DNA from: Sistotremastrum niveocremeum HHB9708
Lineage: Eukaryota; Basidiomycota; Agaricomycetes; Sistotremastrales; Sistotremastraceae
Direction: 5' to 3'
DNA length: 64,000 bases
Assembly: GCA_001630475.1 (NCBI GenBank)
Contig: KV419440.1
Coordinates: 186,001-250,000, forward strand
Every line of letters begins with the position of its first letter. The stretch's first letter is position 1. Shown here piece by piece: positions 10,747 to 23,232 of this stretch. The translations under genes and the position numbers were made by a program. The notes beneath the pieces were generated by a model, which did no database searches, was not told the origin of the DNA, and was given only the letters and a program-made list of their open reading frames with translations.

Positions 10747-13700
10747 ATGGATGCTCTCAGACCGCCATCTCCTGTCCATTCCGTTCATTCGGAAACGAGC
10801 GATTCGAGCGCATTTGAGTTTCTCGAGGTCGATGCTGAGCATGAACCGACTGACACTTGGTCTTCGCCCAGCTCAGAGTTCGGCGGCGATGGCGAGAGTG
10901 AAGGTGAACAGATCGATGGGCAACAGATGTTCTCGTGGCCTGGAGTCAATCAACGCTCCGATGAAGTCGAATATGAGGTTGATCAGCGTCAGCCCCTTAC
11001 CCCGGGCACCGACATCGATGCTGCGGTCGCCGCCGTCATGCCACCGCTTTCAGATCTAGTATCCGGGATACTCGCTGATCCATCTGCCACTACTATTCCT
11101 TTCATATACGATCCCACTACTCCCACCGACCCCGAGGCAGATCACGACAATCAGGATGCCACACGGCCGATGTCTCCCGAAGAGGACGATACGCTCTCTA
11201 TCGAGCACGACGACCTCGCTTCGGACATTGAAGTAGATCTATCAGCTTCTACTTCAAGTCTAAGCAACATCAATCCATTCCATACTCTTTCACCCGAATC
11301 GATCAACGTGAAATGGACACCTCCCCAGCTTCGTCGTACGAGCACCGTTATCGGATCTCCTCTTGCAGATAGGACACCTATGTCTATGTCTTCTGAAGAT
11401 AGAGCAGGAGAACTCATGTTCAAACTTGCGTTCCCGGATCCGTTGATCGGATCTGCGAGCTCGCACTCAGGCTCGCTTTCTCCTCGTTCTTCCCATGGAC
11501 ACTCTATCTCCGCTATCCCAGAGCATGCTAAACTCGAGATCACGTCGGAAGATCAGCCACTTGATGGTTCAGTGATCTCAATTGTGGAGAGTCCGTCTCG
11601 CATTTTGTCCGAGAGCACGTCTACCGTCCATTCGCCTTATGTCTCATCATTCTCTGGAGGAGACGTCTCTTTCGACACGGGCGATCATCATGATGACACG
11701 AAGAGTTATACGACATATAACCGGACTGAAGCTCATGCGAATGAAGGCGAGGATGTCGAAGGTGTCAGGACAGCGCTTAAGCCTATCCCCAAAGACGTCG
11801 GAATGAGGATCTCGTTGTCCGGATATGAGACGAGGCCACTCGTGAAATGGATCGTAGTTCAAGCTATCGTCGAATCTCTTGCAATGTGCATCGATTCCGA
11901 AGATGGAGACAAAGGCGTTCAGGATACGTGGGATGTCGAAGGGAGCGGAAAGATCTATGTCATCGGTGGACGTAAAGTACTCGTTACGAATGACTTCAAA
12001 GAGGTATGTACTTCCTTCTCTCCCCGTGGATCTGACTCACCTTCGCTCAAGGTCTCCACTATCCCCGAGACATCGAACTGTCCGCACCTTGCAATTCTGT
12101 TCTTCTCATCTTTCCACGACACACCCTCCATCCCTTCCTTCCCCGCAGGAACCCTCTACATCCCCATAACCGCAGACGATACATCATCCACCGGCAACCC
12201 AATCCCCTCATCTTCCCTCTCTTCGTTCGTCCCCCCGCCCTCATTCTCATACTCACCCGATCGTTTCGGAAGGAGTGGGTATACGACTTTGTATCCTGTC
12301 AGAGGACAAATTGAGGGACTGGAGTTGGATAAAGATATGATGGTGCTTGTTGATGGTAGGGTGGGGAGTTATGCGAGATTGGCGAGTGAGTGGAGAGAGG
12401 AGGAGATGAAGGGCTTCGTTGAGGCTTTCAAGGATCATGGTATCACCGTCCTTGATGGCGCCCTTGATGAGAGCGGTGTCTTTGTTGCCACAAAGGAGGG
12501 GTCGAAAGAGCTCGCATTCAAGGACGAAGTGAATGTCGCGGATTCGGTTGTCCAGCTTGTCAAGGAGAGCGTCTGGAATTTGTCGAAGCCCGCTAAAGCG
12601 TACGTCTTGATTTCTCAAACAACAATTCTTCACAGTATTGATACTGATATTGTCCGACAGTGTCATTCTTCTAATGGGCGCGACCTGGTTTGTCTCTGCC
12701 TTCTACATGTTCCGCCCGGAAGCCTTCGACACTATCAAATCCACCTATCTCACACCCAGTCTTGCAACTTCGCCCCAGAAAGCATATGAATTCCACCAAG
12801 CGCTCTTTGAAGGCAAACTTGAGCGTACACTCAAGGAATGGAAGACGACTGTTGATCCATTCCTGACGTTCTTCGATTATCCCAGTTCTCATGTGGGAGT
12901 GGGAGTTCACACGAAGACGGAGGTGCCTGATAGGACTGTTCTCCTGACCAGCGCTGTCACTCTCACTGGGTCCGAAGATAAGAATACGGTTGGCTCAGGG
13001 AAGCATAGGTCCACTGCTCTCCCTGTACCAGCTGCCGCTCCCGCTCCTGTTGAGGGAAAGAAACAAGACCCATTGATGCTCGCTGCTCCTGCTCCGAAGA
13101 AATTGATAGATGCGAAGCCTTCAAAGTATGTCGATATCCCGCAGGTTGAAGAAGAGCCCGAATGCGGATGTGCGCATGGAGGAGCCTGCACATCTCTCGC
13201 GTCGTCGTCGAGCTCGGGATCGGGGTCGGGTGCCACATCCACTTCTCTGAGCTTGAGGATGGAAGCTAGTATTTCCGAATACAAGACCTCCTCTTCTTCC
13301 TCTTCTTCCTCCACCGATTCTTCTACCTCCCAGTCCGACCCAGATCCCGAGTCGAGCTCCGATTCATTCGACGAAATGATCGACCGGCTCGCAGACACCG
13401 TCAAATCATCCCGATCTCGCCTCCGTTCAAAGCTCCTCAAAGAGTTCGAATTCCGACAAAACCTCATGCGAGGCAACGCGCGGAAGATAAATAAGAGGAT
13501 AAATAAATGGGTTGAGGGTGGATTGAGTGTATGGAAAGGTGATCAGTGGGGGGTTGATGTTTGGAAGGGGGTTGAGAGTGCTTTGAATGGTGTTGGAGGA
13601 GGGAGGAGCTATAAGGGCGGTTGTGGGAGGGGTGGATGTTATGCGAAAGGGAATGGTCATGCTGCTACTCATGCTGCTAGAGCTGGGAGACATGCGCATG

Positions 13701-13756
13701 CGCATCCACGCACGCATAAGGGGAATATGGTGCGTGGCGTGAGAGTGGGGGTGTAA
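10747..13756 (+). CDS. Acidic, Ser-rich single-pass membrane protein (hypothetical)
   Basis: I do not recognise the family. The ATG at 10747 has a good context (CACCATGG). A long acidic, Ser/Asp/Glu-rich N-terminus (EFLEVDAEHEPTDTW) precedes a globular-looking part with IYVIGGRKVLVTNDFKE and TTLYPVRGQIEGLELDKDM. One clear membrane segment follows, VILLMGATWFVSAFYMF, just after an intron at 12600-12660. The C-terminal part has a Cys/His cluster (ECGCAHGGAC), a poly-Ser tract, a basic helix (RGNARKINKRINKW) and a Gly/Cys/His-rich tail (GGCGRGGCYAKG; HAATHAARAGRHAHAHPRTH). A further 48-nt intron at 12004-12051 is likely. Its in-frame length means retention would only add 16 residues. A type II membrane protein with a metal-binding-like tail is one reading. 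Confidence 0.7.
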
Positions 13757-14250
13757 GATTGAAGATGTTGTACGATGATTGTGGGTTTGCGTTTGCGTTT
13801 TTGTGATCTGACTGGAGTCTTTCTTTGGTATCTGTTTTTTTAACATTCTCGATTATCGATTATCAGGCCTTATGGAGGCAACGTACACTCTTTCTCTCTT
13901 GTTCTTGTTGTAACATTATATAAATCCCCACTTGTATTAGCAGCGTAGCAGATCCAGCAGAATTGTAGCAGAAAATTTTGTAGAACTCGAGCGTGATTTG
14001 ATTCCGGCTCAGGGACATGAGCCGGATAGATATAGCGGAAGGTTCTCACGAACCGGGTATAGCAAGAAACGAGCGCTAGCATGTGATTTCCTTCCTGACG
14101 CAATCTCCTACTAGTAAATAGCAAGCAAGACCGACTCGGGCTCTTCTGCTATAAAACCTGACGAGCTGAATAACCGGTAAGTGTATCTCACCTCCTCTCA
14201 CCTCTCTGACCTCTCCTATTCATATCAAAATTGAATATTCATCTACAGAA
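13757..14250. other. Intergenic region, no gene seen
   Basis: This holds the 3' UTR of the membrane-protein gene and the promoter and 5' leader of the reductase gene. The last ~90 bases before ATG 14251 are C/T-rich (ctcacctcctctcacctctc). Minus-strand open frames here look spurious. Confidence 0.5.
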
Positions 14251-15780
14251 ATGACGTTCCCTGAAACATACACACACTACACACTCGCCTCCCGTCCCAA
14301 ATCCCACATCCAACCCGACACATTCAAAAAGCAAACCTCCCCATTCTCCACTCTTACGCAAAATCTCAACGCTACAAAAGACGGAGTATTAGTAGCTGTT
14401 GATTGGATTTCACTGGATCCGGCGGCGAGAGGATGGTTGAATGATGTTAGGAGTTATATTCCGCCTGTGGGGATTGGGGAGACTATGAGAGCTGGGGGTA
14501 TTGGGAGGGTTGTTGGGTTATCTGGGGGAAAGAAGGAGGGGGAGGGCGGGTTGAAGGTTGGGGATGTTGTTAGTGGGAGTTTTGGTGAGTTCTTTCCCGT
14601 CTTTACGGAACGGAAGTGGAAGGAGGGATTAGTGGATATCGATGTTGATTGGGTTTGATGTGTAGGTTGGGCTGAGTATGCTGTTGTGAGAGAAAAGGAT
14701 GTTGAGAAGTTGACGTGCGTGTGTTCAGTTCGTTTCAAGCTAGACGTGATTTGACGCGTTCTTTAGAGTTCCATCTGGAGCTCAGACATTGGATTTCTTA
14801 GGTGTACTAGGTCTCACAGGTACGTCTCAATCTCACTACAAGGTCCCATGCTAAATGATCACCAGGCTTGACGGCATATTTCGTACGTCTCCCTCTATCA
14901 TCCCAAACCCATCTAACAACCTGAACCCCAGGGCCTCCTCGACGTCGGTCAAATTAAAGCCGGCGAAACCCTCCTCGTCTCCGGTGCAGCAGGCGCAACA
15001 GGTTCAATAGTCTGTCAAATCGGCAAACTACGCGGCGCAAAAGTGATCGCCCTAGCAGGATCAGACGATAAATGCTCCTGGCTCGAAAAAGAACTGGGCG
15101 TAGATCGTGCACTGAATTATAAAAGCAAGGAATTCAAGAAGGATTTCAGGGAAGCGGTGGGGTATTTGGATGTTTTCTTTGATAATGTTGGAGGGGATAT
15201 TTTGAATCTTGCGCTGGGGATGTTGAAGAAGAATGCGAGGATTGTGGTTTGTGGTATGTTCCGATTTGTTCCTGGTGCGGCGATGGGACTGATGGTTTGC
15301 GATTTGCAAAGGCGCTATTTCTCAGTACAGTAAGCCGGTCTTTCATGATTTTAGGAATGGTTTGTTGATGAGATTGCAGACGCCGAGAAACCGCAGGGCT
15401 TGACGGCGTATCAGACGCTGATCTCACAACGGGCGAAGATGCAGGGCTTCATTGTGTACTCCATGCCTTGCATCACCGAGCGTTTACAAGGCTGACACGT
15501 TCGTCTTGACAGATTCGACTACGCTGACAGGTACCCGGAGGCCATCAAAGAAATGTCAGACTGGATCCGCGAGGGAAAGCTAAAGAGGAAATTCCATATC
15601 GTAAAAGGGCTGGACAAAGCCCCTGAGTCGCTGGGCCTATTATTCACGGGTGGTAACACTGGTAAATTGTGAGTACTTTCAACATCAATGGTGTCAGTGA
15701 AGACCGCATGGACATGATGGGCTAATGATATATATAGAGTGGTACAAGTGACTGGGGTTGACGCTTCGGCCAAGTTGTAA
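14251..15780 (+). CDS. NADP-dependent medium-chain reductase, PTGR/LTB4DH type
   Basis: This is a zinc-independent MDR-superfamily oxidoreductase, expected in the cytosol to reduce the C=C bond of alpha,beta-unsaturated carbonyls with NADPH. The conserved SLDPAARGWL near residue 55 and the nucleotide-binding loop SGAAGATGSIVCQIGKLRGA identify it. YLDVFFDNVGGDILN and CGAISQYNAEKPQGL are also typical of prostaglandin reductase-like enzymes. About seven introns of 45-60 nt interrupt it. Joins such as SGSF-GWAEY and VVCG-AISQYN-AEKP restore family consensus. The protein ends VTGVDASAKL, with TAA at 15778-15780. No zinc-binding cysteines are seen. The physiological substrate is unknown; detoxification of reactive lipid or aromatic carbonyls is plausible. 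Confidence 0.88.
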
Positions 15781-16864
15781 CGTTAAGCGAATGAAGAAGT
15801 ATCAGATTGTATAGTATGAGATCTTACGAAGGACCACTATGCTACATGCAGATTCTCGCTTCTCACGAGTCTCACGCGACCCAGACCAACGTACGAATAC
15901 GTCCGGCATCTCCACCCTCTCCTCATCGATTCTTCCCACTGACACTCGGGCTCGGTTCTGCGCTACCCGTTCACGAAATCACGTTGAGCAAATCTTCAGG
16001 GCGGATAGGGGTCTAATTGAGAGGATCGCTGTGTATCTGCATTTCTAGATCTCTTGTGGACGTTTTGGGAGAGGAGGCGCGTTGGTGATGCTTGAGATCC
16101 TATTTGGCCCGAGGGAGAGAACGGAGGAAGCCGAAGTTGGGAAGCGTGCAAGCATGGTATGACGCTTCGATTATGGAGGCATAACGTGAACTGGGCCAAG
16201 GCCCGTGTCCATCGAGTTTCAGGTCTAGACGCGCGCACTGTTCATCGAATCACTCAATGAGCTCTGGAAAATTGCAGAAAATAATGTGAAGGCAGAGGTC
16301 GGGAATATAGGTTTGGTTAGGAGGTTGGGAATATTGTGCGTTGAATTTAGGTTGATTAGAGTTCGTGATCGAATTGTGGATCACGAGAGGAAATCCGGGG
16401 TCCGATCAGGAACAATAAAGAAGCGTTGGGCGGCAAACTCTCTCCCGGGTTCCGCAGTGGAGCTGATCGGTGCGAGCTCAACACGACCACGACGACGAAG
16501 AGCTGCTATCCTCAAATATTTGACATTATTTTCAAGGCGGGGATACAAAACGGGAAAGAACGGGAGTCCCGTCTGAGTCGACGGAAAGAAGTGAAGATGG
16601 GAAGAAACAAGTTGAGCCGGGATCTTCTCTAAGCCACCGGCTCCATTACCAGATTTGCTGATCAAATGACTTCTGTGTCTCAGTTTGGTCCAGAGCGGTA
16701 CACGGCTTGCCTCGCCTGTGCGTTCTATCTCCTCCTTTATAATCTGCTCCTCGTGCTCTGCTTGGCCTTCCTAGACTCCCCTTCTTTACCTCTTCCCTTG
16801 TCTCACCTTCGTCACCTCTATCACCTCCTCGACTCTCCCTTCTCCTCCCTCCCTGTCATTCGCC
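15781..16864. promoter_or_regulatory. Intergenic region with pyrimidine-rich aquaporin promoter
   Basis: No gene is supported in this 1.08-kb spacer. Its right part, about 16700-16864, is a long C/T-rich tract running up to the aquaporin ATG, with a TATA-like tttataatc at about 16735. Such tracts are typical of strongly expressed fungal genes. The left part contains only short frames. Confidence 0.45.
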
Positions 16865-18414
16865 ATGTCGCCTTTATTCGACACTGCTCCTGAGCAGATT
16901 CATATGTGCGATGTTGTTCATCGTCCGGCTGTCTGGAAACGATGGGAGCACCTTCGACATGGTGGTGCGCATTGGTTCGTCGAGTGTGCAGCCGAATTCG
17001 TACGTCCTTTCTTTACATTATAATAATATTGACAATCAACGATGTTTAAGCTTGGTGTCTGGTTCTACGTGTGGTGTGGTGTTGGCTCAACAGCGTCCTT
17101 CGTCATCGCAAACCTCACAGACCAGCCAACTGTCGGATGTGAGTATTTCTTCGGTGGCGTTTACCCATCACTCAGCATTATTTCAGCATTATTCCAAATC
17201 GGTTTCGCCTATGCCATCGGAATCGCTCTCGCAATCATCATCTGCTCGCCAACCTCAGGCGGTCACTTTAATCCCTGCGTTACAATTGCCCAAGCCATCT
17301 TCCGAGGTTTTCCATGGAGCAAAGTACCCCGATACATCCTCGCACAGATCCTAGGATCATTCGTCGCAGCCCTCTGCATTTACCTCCAATACAGAGACCT
17401 CATCCTCGTCAGTCCTATCCTCGAGATCTACCCCGTGCTTATTTTTGGCTGACTGAGGAAATGATAGGAACTCGAAGCCGGATTAATTGCCAAGGGAACG
17501 TACGACCAAATTAACTTTACTCCGAACGGCTTGGCGGGAATATTCGCTCTGTATCAAACTCCGGGACGATCACTCGGTTATATCCTCGTGAACGAATTTA
17601 TTATCGTATGTCCTCATAATGACCATCATACTTCTTATCTTCCTGACTCTGATGGTCTCTTCTCACGCGTAGGATGTCATGCTCGCGTACGGTTTTTGCA
17701 TGACCAACCGTGATGAATTTCTTACCAATTGCATTTCAGGATCGTCATTTGGGCGATTCAGGATCCCACTGCATTTTTGTGTCCACCCGCAATGGCTCCT
17801 TGGGTCGTAGCATTCGCATAGTCCGTTTCCTCCGTTTCCGCTCTTTTCCACATAAACCTAATCTAGTCATGAATATATAGTGCCGCCGCAATCTGGGGTT
17901 ATGCACCCGGAGACAGTGAGTCACCCGATCGCTTACATAATCCACGTCTCGCATTAACCCCTCCTTCCCTTCTTCTTTTCTTCTTCCCCCTTATCCTTCT
18001 TTTCTGCTGCTGACTGATTGACTGATTTGATTTGATTAAAAGTGTCGGCAAACTCTGCTCGTGATGTCGGCACCCGCCTGATGGCATTATGTATATGGGG
18101 AAAACCGGCGGCGGGGGGTGCTTATGCTGCTATTGCTGCGCTTACTAATATTCCGGCGACGATGATTGGGGCGTTGATTTATGAGTTTATTTTGACAGAT
18201 TCCGCACGAGGTACGTCCCTTTTCATCGGTGGTTAGAACATTTCTGACGCGAACATGTGTAGTGCTGCCGCCTGCGCAGAGAGATTTCTTGATTGGACAT
18301 AAGGCGCATGCGGATAAGAAGTCGAGTGGGATACATCATCATATGCATGGGCATGATCATCATTCAATGGGATCCGGGGATGAGGAGAAAGCTAGGATCG
18401 AGATGAGAGAGTGA
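16865..18414 (+). CDS. Aquaporin/aquaglyceroporin (MIP family) with NPC and NSA motifs
   Basis: This is a membrane channel for water or small neutral solutes. The start MSPLFDTAPEQIHMCDVVHR is followed by six TM segments, including FLGVWFYVWCGVGSTASFVI and FQIGFAYAIGIALAIIIC. The first half-helix loop is SGGHFNPCVTIAQ, so NPA is replaced by NPC. The second is MSANSARDVGTRL, so NPA is replaced by NSA, while the following arginine of the selectivity filter is kept. Later segments are GLAGIFALYQTPGRSLGYIL, DPTAFLCPPAMAPWVVAFAY and TNIPATMIGALIYEFIL. The cytosolic C-terminus is His-rich (GIHHHMHGHDHHSMG). About seven introns are inferred from restored consensus at each join. Altered NPA boxes like these occur in some fungal MIP clades. 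Transport specificity cannot be read from sequence. Confidence 0.88.
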
Positions 18415-18838
18415 TTTTTAACTAAGCGGAGCAGTTGGGACTGGAGTAATGTGAGCAGAAAAGTAATTGACGCGTTTGTTGCGCGTTGTATGAGTTGTTA
18501 TTTGGGTCTTTATGTTGACCTTGTGTATTTTTTCTCTAGTCTTAGTGATTGTGTCGAGTTCTTGGTTGGGTTGATTCGTGCCACTCGAAAAATGTTAACC
18601 GTGCGCTCCCCTAATGACATCGGAGAAAAGGTCACGTCAGACGAACTCGACATCAATCTCTCCCTCTGGATCCTCTCCCCTGAAAAAGATCATGCGTCAA
18701 GGTCAGAACCCAAAGCTAACAAACTCGAACGCAAAGGCAATTGCCGAAATTTCGGGCGCTCGAGGTAACGTGATGTCTCAAATACCTGCAAACAACGCGT
18801 CAAGTTGATTTTGCTCTCCTTCAATCTCCGACAGCGCC
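18415..18838. other. Intergenic region, no gene seen
   Basis: This 424-bp spacer holds the aquaporin 3' UTR (T/G-rich) and the BUB1 promoter. Short overlapping frames here have no supporting features. Confidence 0.5.
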
Positions 18839-21800
18839 ATGGCTGCCGTCGCCTCTCCTCAAGACACCCCTCCCATCGTCGACGGCGACGTCCTCCTCGC
18901 CGCCAAAGAAAACATCCAACCTCTCGCAGCCGGCCGACGCGTCACATCCCTCGCCACAGTCCTCTCAACCCCCCGTAAAGAACTAACAACCCAACGCGAC
19001 TCAATCAGAGCCCAATTCCGCCAAGAGCTCAGCACAGCATTCGAAGAAGACGATCCTCTAGACATCTATCATCGATTCATTCAATGGACCGTGGAGAATT
19101 ATCCTCAGGGACAGAGTGCTGAGAGTGGGCTTTTGGAGTTGCTTGAGGAGGCGACGAGGGTTTTTAAGGATGATGAGATGTATAAGGCTGATTTGAGGTA
19201 TTTGAAGATTTGGATTATGTTTGCGGGGTTGGTGGAGAGGGCTGAGGTTGTTTATAAGTGGTTGGTCGTTAATGAGGTTGGGACGGGGTATTCGTTGCTT
19301 TATGAAGAGTATGCGCTGCTTCTGGAACACCTGGGACGGTAAGCTCTTCATTTTATCTCTTATGAATTCGCGGGCTAATGGATATTGACATTATAGCCGC
19401 CCAGAGGCAGACGAAATCTATAATCTTGGGATAGCACGCAAAGCACGTCCTCTAGAACGACTTCAGAACCGCCATAAAGCCTTCCAAACGCGCATGATGA
19501 CATCAACAGCTCTACCTCCTCCCTCACGATCATCTACAACTATAATCACATCTACTTCCCGTCGGAATGTTCTTGGCACAGTTGCAAGCGGGGCTGCTGC
19601 TTCCCCCCTCTCGCTCACCGCTGGTTCGCGACCGAATGGACGTATACAGCCTTTCGTCGATACCGACGGGCCACATTCTGCAGACGGAAACGAATGGCAG
19701 GAGCTTGGGACGAGAAAATCGCGTGTGAAGGAGAATACTAGAGAGACGACGAAGATGGGGGAAACGATATTGAAGTCGAAGCTTGGGCCAACGCCTTTGA
19801 CTCCGAAAATCATTCCGTATCGCGACGAGGATGTAAGTCCTCTATCTTCGTGTGTTTTAGATGACGAACTGATTTGGCATAGGCTGCTGACGCCCCAATG
19901 ACTCCGGCGAAGAACAAGGACGTGATGAGCGTTAAGAAGTCTACGGCTGAGGAAGAAGCAATTCGACGTGATCCTTTCCGGAAATGGGATGCAGTCGACC
20001 TCAAGCCCAAGACAAATGCCATGCCACCTCCCCAATCCACTTCCAAACCCGCACTCTCAGAGTCCGCGAAATCTTCCACTTCGTCGACAGTATCCTCAGC
20101 GGGCAAAACACGCTTCACATTCCCAGCTACCGATGCAAAAGGGAAGAAACACCCCTACGCGCATCTTCTCTCTCAGACCGTATCTACGAAACCCCAAAAG
20201 CAGATGTGCGACCTCTCGCTCCTCCTATCAGAGGACGGCACAGAATCCTGCATCGCAGAAGTCCGACTGCGAGGTATGGGCATCCTCGGAAAAGTCTGGG
20301 ATGAACCTCAGGCTTCATCCTCCACCATACCAGCCGATAAATCAAGCAAGAAAATAGCCGTCAATTTCGGTGAAGACGAAAGTCAGAAGAAGAAATCAAT
20401 GTCGACGGCAATGTCAAGACGCTCCTCAGTATCAAGCAAGAATGTAGGATTCGAGCCGACGGTGACTATCAATACGAAAGCTGCGTTGTCGGATGTGTTT
20501 GATATGTATAATTCGCCTGAGAAGACGCGATTGTTGAAGGAGGCTTCTATTAAGGAGGTTTCGACGCCTGCGCCTGAGAAGCCGACGTTGGGGCGGAAGA
20601 CTAGCGAGCGGACGCCTGGGCCTATGCAAGTCTTTGTTGACGATGCGGAAGCTGTTCCTCAGCAGACGCCATTGTCGGTCTTCAAGCCTCTTTCAGACGA
20701 GAACAGTGTGGCCAAGCCTAAGCTCCAGTCCAAGGTAAGCCGAATCATCCTCGACGTGCATTCAGATCACTGAAGTGTGATGCACAGCCTATACCATTCT
20801 CGGAGAAGAAAACGCCAGGAGACAAACGACGCGCTCTCAAACCTGCTGAAGAAGTATTCACTCCTTGTCCACCCGGATCATCGAGTACAAAGCCCACAGA
20901 ATCAACTACCCCAACAACAGTCTTCAAACCTCGTCTCTCCGACTCTACCGAAGAAGACGTCTTCGGTCCTGCATCTGGCTCAGTGCCAGGCCCATCGGAT
21001 GAGAACGACGAAAATGTCTTCAGCGTCTTTAGTCGATCGAAGAGGAAGTCTTCTGTTGCTTTTTCGACCGAGGAGGACGGTGGAAAGAACGCTAGGTTCA
21101 AGATTTTCACTGATGAAGAAGAGGCGGTGGATAATGCACCTCCGCCTCCGCCTGCTGCGACGAAGAAAGCCGCTTTTATGCCTTTCGTCGACGAGCCGGA
21201 ACCTTCGAAATCTGCTGCGACTAAAGCAAGCTTCGTCCCTTTCGTCGACGACGACGCTTCGGATGCCCGAGTAAGCGCTACTCCAGCTCCCGCTCGTACG
21301 CCTTTCGGACGCGCCCGTATTCAAGAAGCAGAAACGCCCATGTCAGACCATCCATTCGAGTCCGAAGAGATCGGTGAAGACGAAGAAGATGAAGACGAGC
21401 ATCATCTGCGAAGAATACCCATGGGTGGCCGATTCGGTCAATTCAACGTTATGACTCCCATCACTGAACGAACGAATGAGTTCACGACTAGTACTAGGGC
21501 ATTCAGTACTCCTAGCGGAACGCTGTCGATGTCTGATAAAGCGTTTTTGCAGATGGATGCGGTGGAGAGTGCGGAGCTGCTAGCTGCTGAGCTTCGAGAG
21601 GAGGAAGCGAGGGAGAAAGGGCTTGTGGTCGATGTTCATGCTCCGCTTTTGGGGCATAGTGTTCTTGTGAAAGAAGGCTCGCCGCCATCGTCTTCGAGTG
21701 CCGAGTCGATTTTCACGTCTCATAATCGGTCTTCGCCGCCTTTCAAGCTCTCGGATGGATTTACGATTCCTCCTGTTCCTGTCCATCCTCCTCCTGCGCC

Positions 21801-23085
21801 TGCTGCTGAGCTGTCGAAAGCGATTGATAAACCCGAGCCCTTGAATCTCCGCGAATCAATCAACGTCACCTCTCAATTCAAACCTCCCAACCCATGTAAT
21901 CCATTCGACCCCGAGATCCTCGGCACCCTCCTCTCCCTCCTTCCCAATGATCGCGCGCACCACGATCTAAAACATCAAGAAGCCAAACTTCTTCAATCGT
22001 TGCAAAAGTTCACAGCGAAGAAAGTCCGGAGGGGAAGTTATACGGTTGGAATGGGCGATTCGGATTGCTTGGAGATTAAACTTGGAGAGCAGGGATATCG
22101 AGTCTTTGAGAAGATCGGAGAAGGAGGTTTCGGAGCTGTATTCATGGCTCAAGAAGTCGATCCGAACGAAGAAGATCGAGATCTCGAGGACGACTTCGAA
22201 GAGAAGTCATTCGCACTGAAAGTCGTTCGTCCGCGGAACGTATGGGAATTCTATATCCTCCGGAACATCCTCCGATCTCTCCCACCCCCTCTTCGCAAAT
22301 CTATCATCCAACCGCATGGATTGTATACTTTCAAAGATGAAAGTTTCTTGATTCTTGAATTATCGGAACAGGGGACATTGTTGGAAGTTGTCAATGGAGC
22401 TGCGGGTGCTGGAGTCGCACAACATGGAGGATCTGGATTGGAAGAAGTGTTGGTTATATTCTTCGCGGTGGAATTACTTCGTCTCGTGGAGGGCATGCAT
22501 CGACTCGGCTTGATTCACGGAGATCTCAAGATCGACAACTGTCTCGTTCGGCTGGACGAAGTCGAAGCTCCCACGATCTGGGAATCGAAGTACGATCCTG
22601 CAGGAGGGAACGGATGGAGTGCGAAGGGGGTGAAGATGATTGATTTCGGACGAAGTGTGGATATGAGGATGTTCCCTGCCTCTCAACGATTCGTGGGAGA
22701 TTGGCCGACTGATGTGAGGGATTGTCTGGAGGTGAGGGAAGCGAGACCTTGGAGTTATCAGACGGACTATTGGGGACTTGCGAGCATTTTCTATTGCATG
22801 CTTTATGGGAAGTATATCGAGACTGTCGTCTCTGCTGGACGAGTAAAGCTCGCGCAGCCTTTGAAGCGATATTGGCAGGGGGAGATGTGGACTAGGACGT
22901 TTGATTTACTGCTTAATTCTGGGAGTGCGAGGGAGGATGGGAAGCTTCCGCTTTGTGAGGAGATCGGTGGGTTGCGAGTCGAGATGGAGGATTGGCTTGT
23001 GCAGAATTGTACACTTCCCACTAGAGACCTCAAGGCGCTCTTGAAGAAGGTGGAAAGGGGAATCTTGAACCGAGTTCGCAGATGA
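18839..23085 (+). CDS. BUB1: Spindle-checkpoint kinase BUB1 (with KEN box)
   Basis: This is a kinetochore-localised checkpoint protein that delays anaphase and contributes to mitotic-checkpoint-complex inhibition of APC/C-Cdc20. A KEN box sits at residues 23-25 (AAKENIQP). The Mad3/BUB1 TPR region (DPLDIYHRFIQWTVENYPQG, YLKIWIMFAGLVERAEVVYK) follows. A Bub3-binding-like segment (LLLSEDGTESCIAEVRLRGM) lies near 20210-20280. A long disordered Ser/Pro-rich linker then leads to a C-terminal kinase domain: IGEGGFGAVFMAQE, FALKVVRP, HGDLKIDN (catalytic loop) and MIDFGRS (DFG). Introns lie at 19339-19396, 19833-19882 and 20735-20787; the last exon is over 2.2 kb. Having both KEN box and kinase suggests the unduplicated ancestral MadBub form, unless a separate MAD3 exists elsewhere in the genome. 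Confidence 0.93.
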
Positions 23086-23232
23086 TTGCTAGACTGTTCC
23101 TATTTTGTTGTATCATAGTTAGCACTCAGTAGATTTGTAGCGCAAGTCGATAATCACATGCAAAGCTCCGACGACCCTGCCATCTGCGCTTAGATCGAAA
23201 AATTCCTATCCCCAGCCAGTGGACTGTGGCTC

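Noticed and set aside
12907-13476. 189-codon minus-strand frame, Ser/Asp/Glu-rich
   Set aside because: Antisense shadow of the Ser-rich C-terminus of the plus-strand membrane-protein gene.
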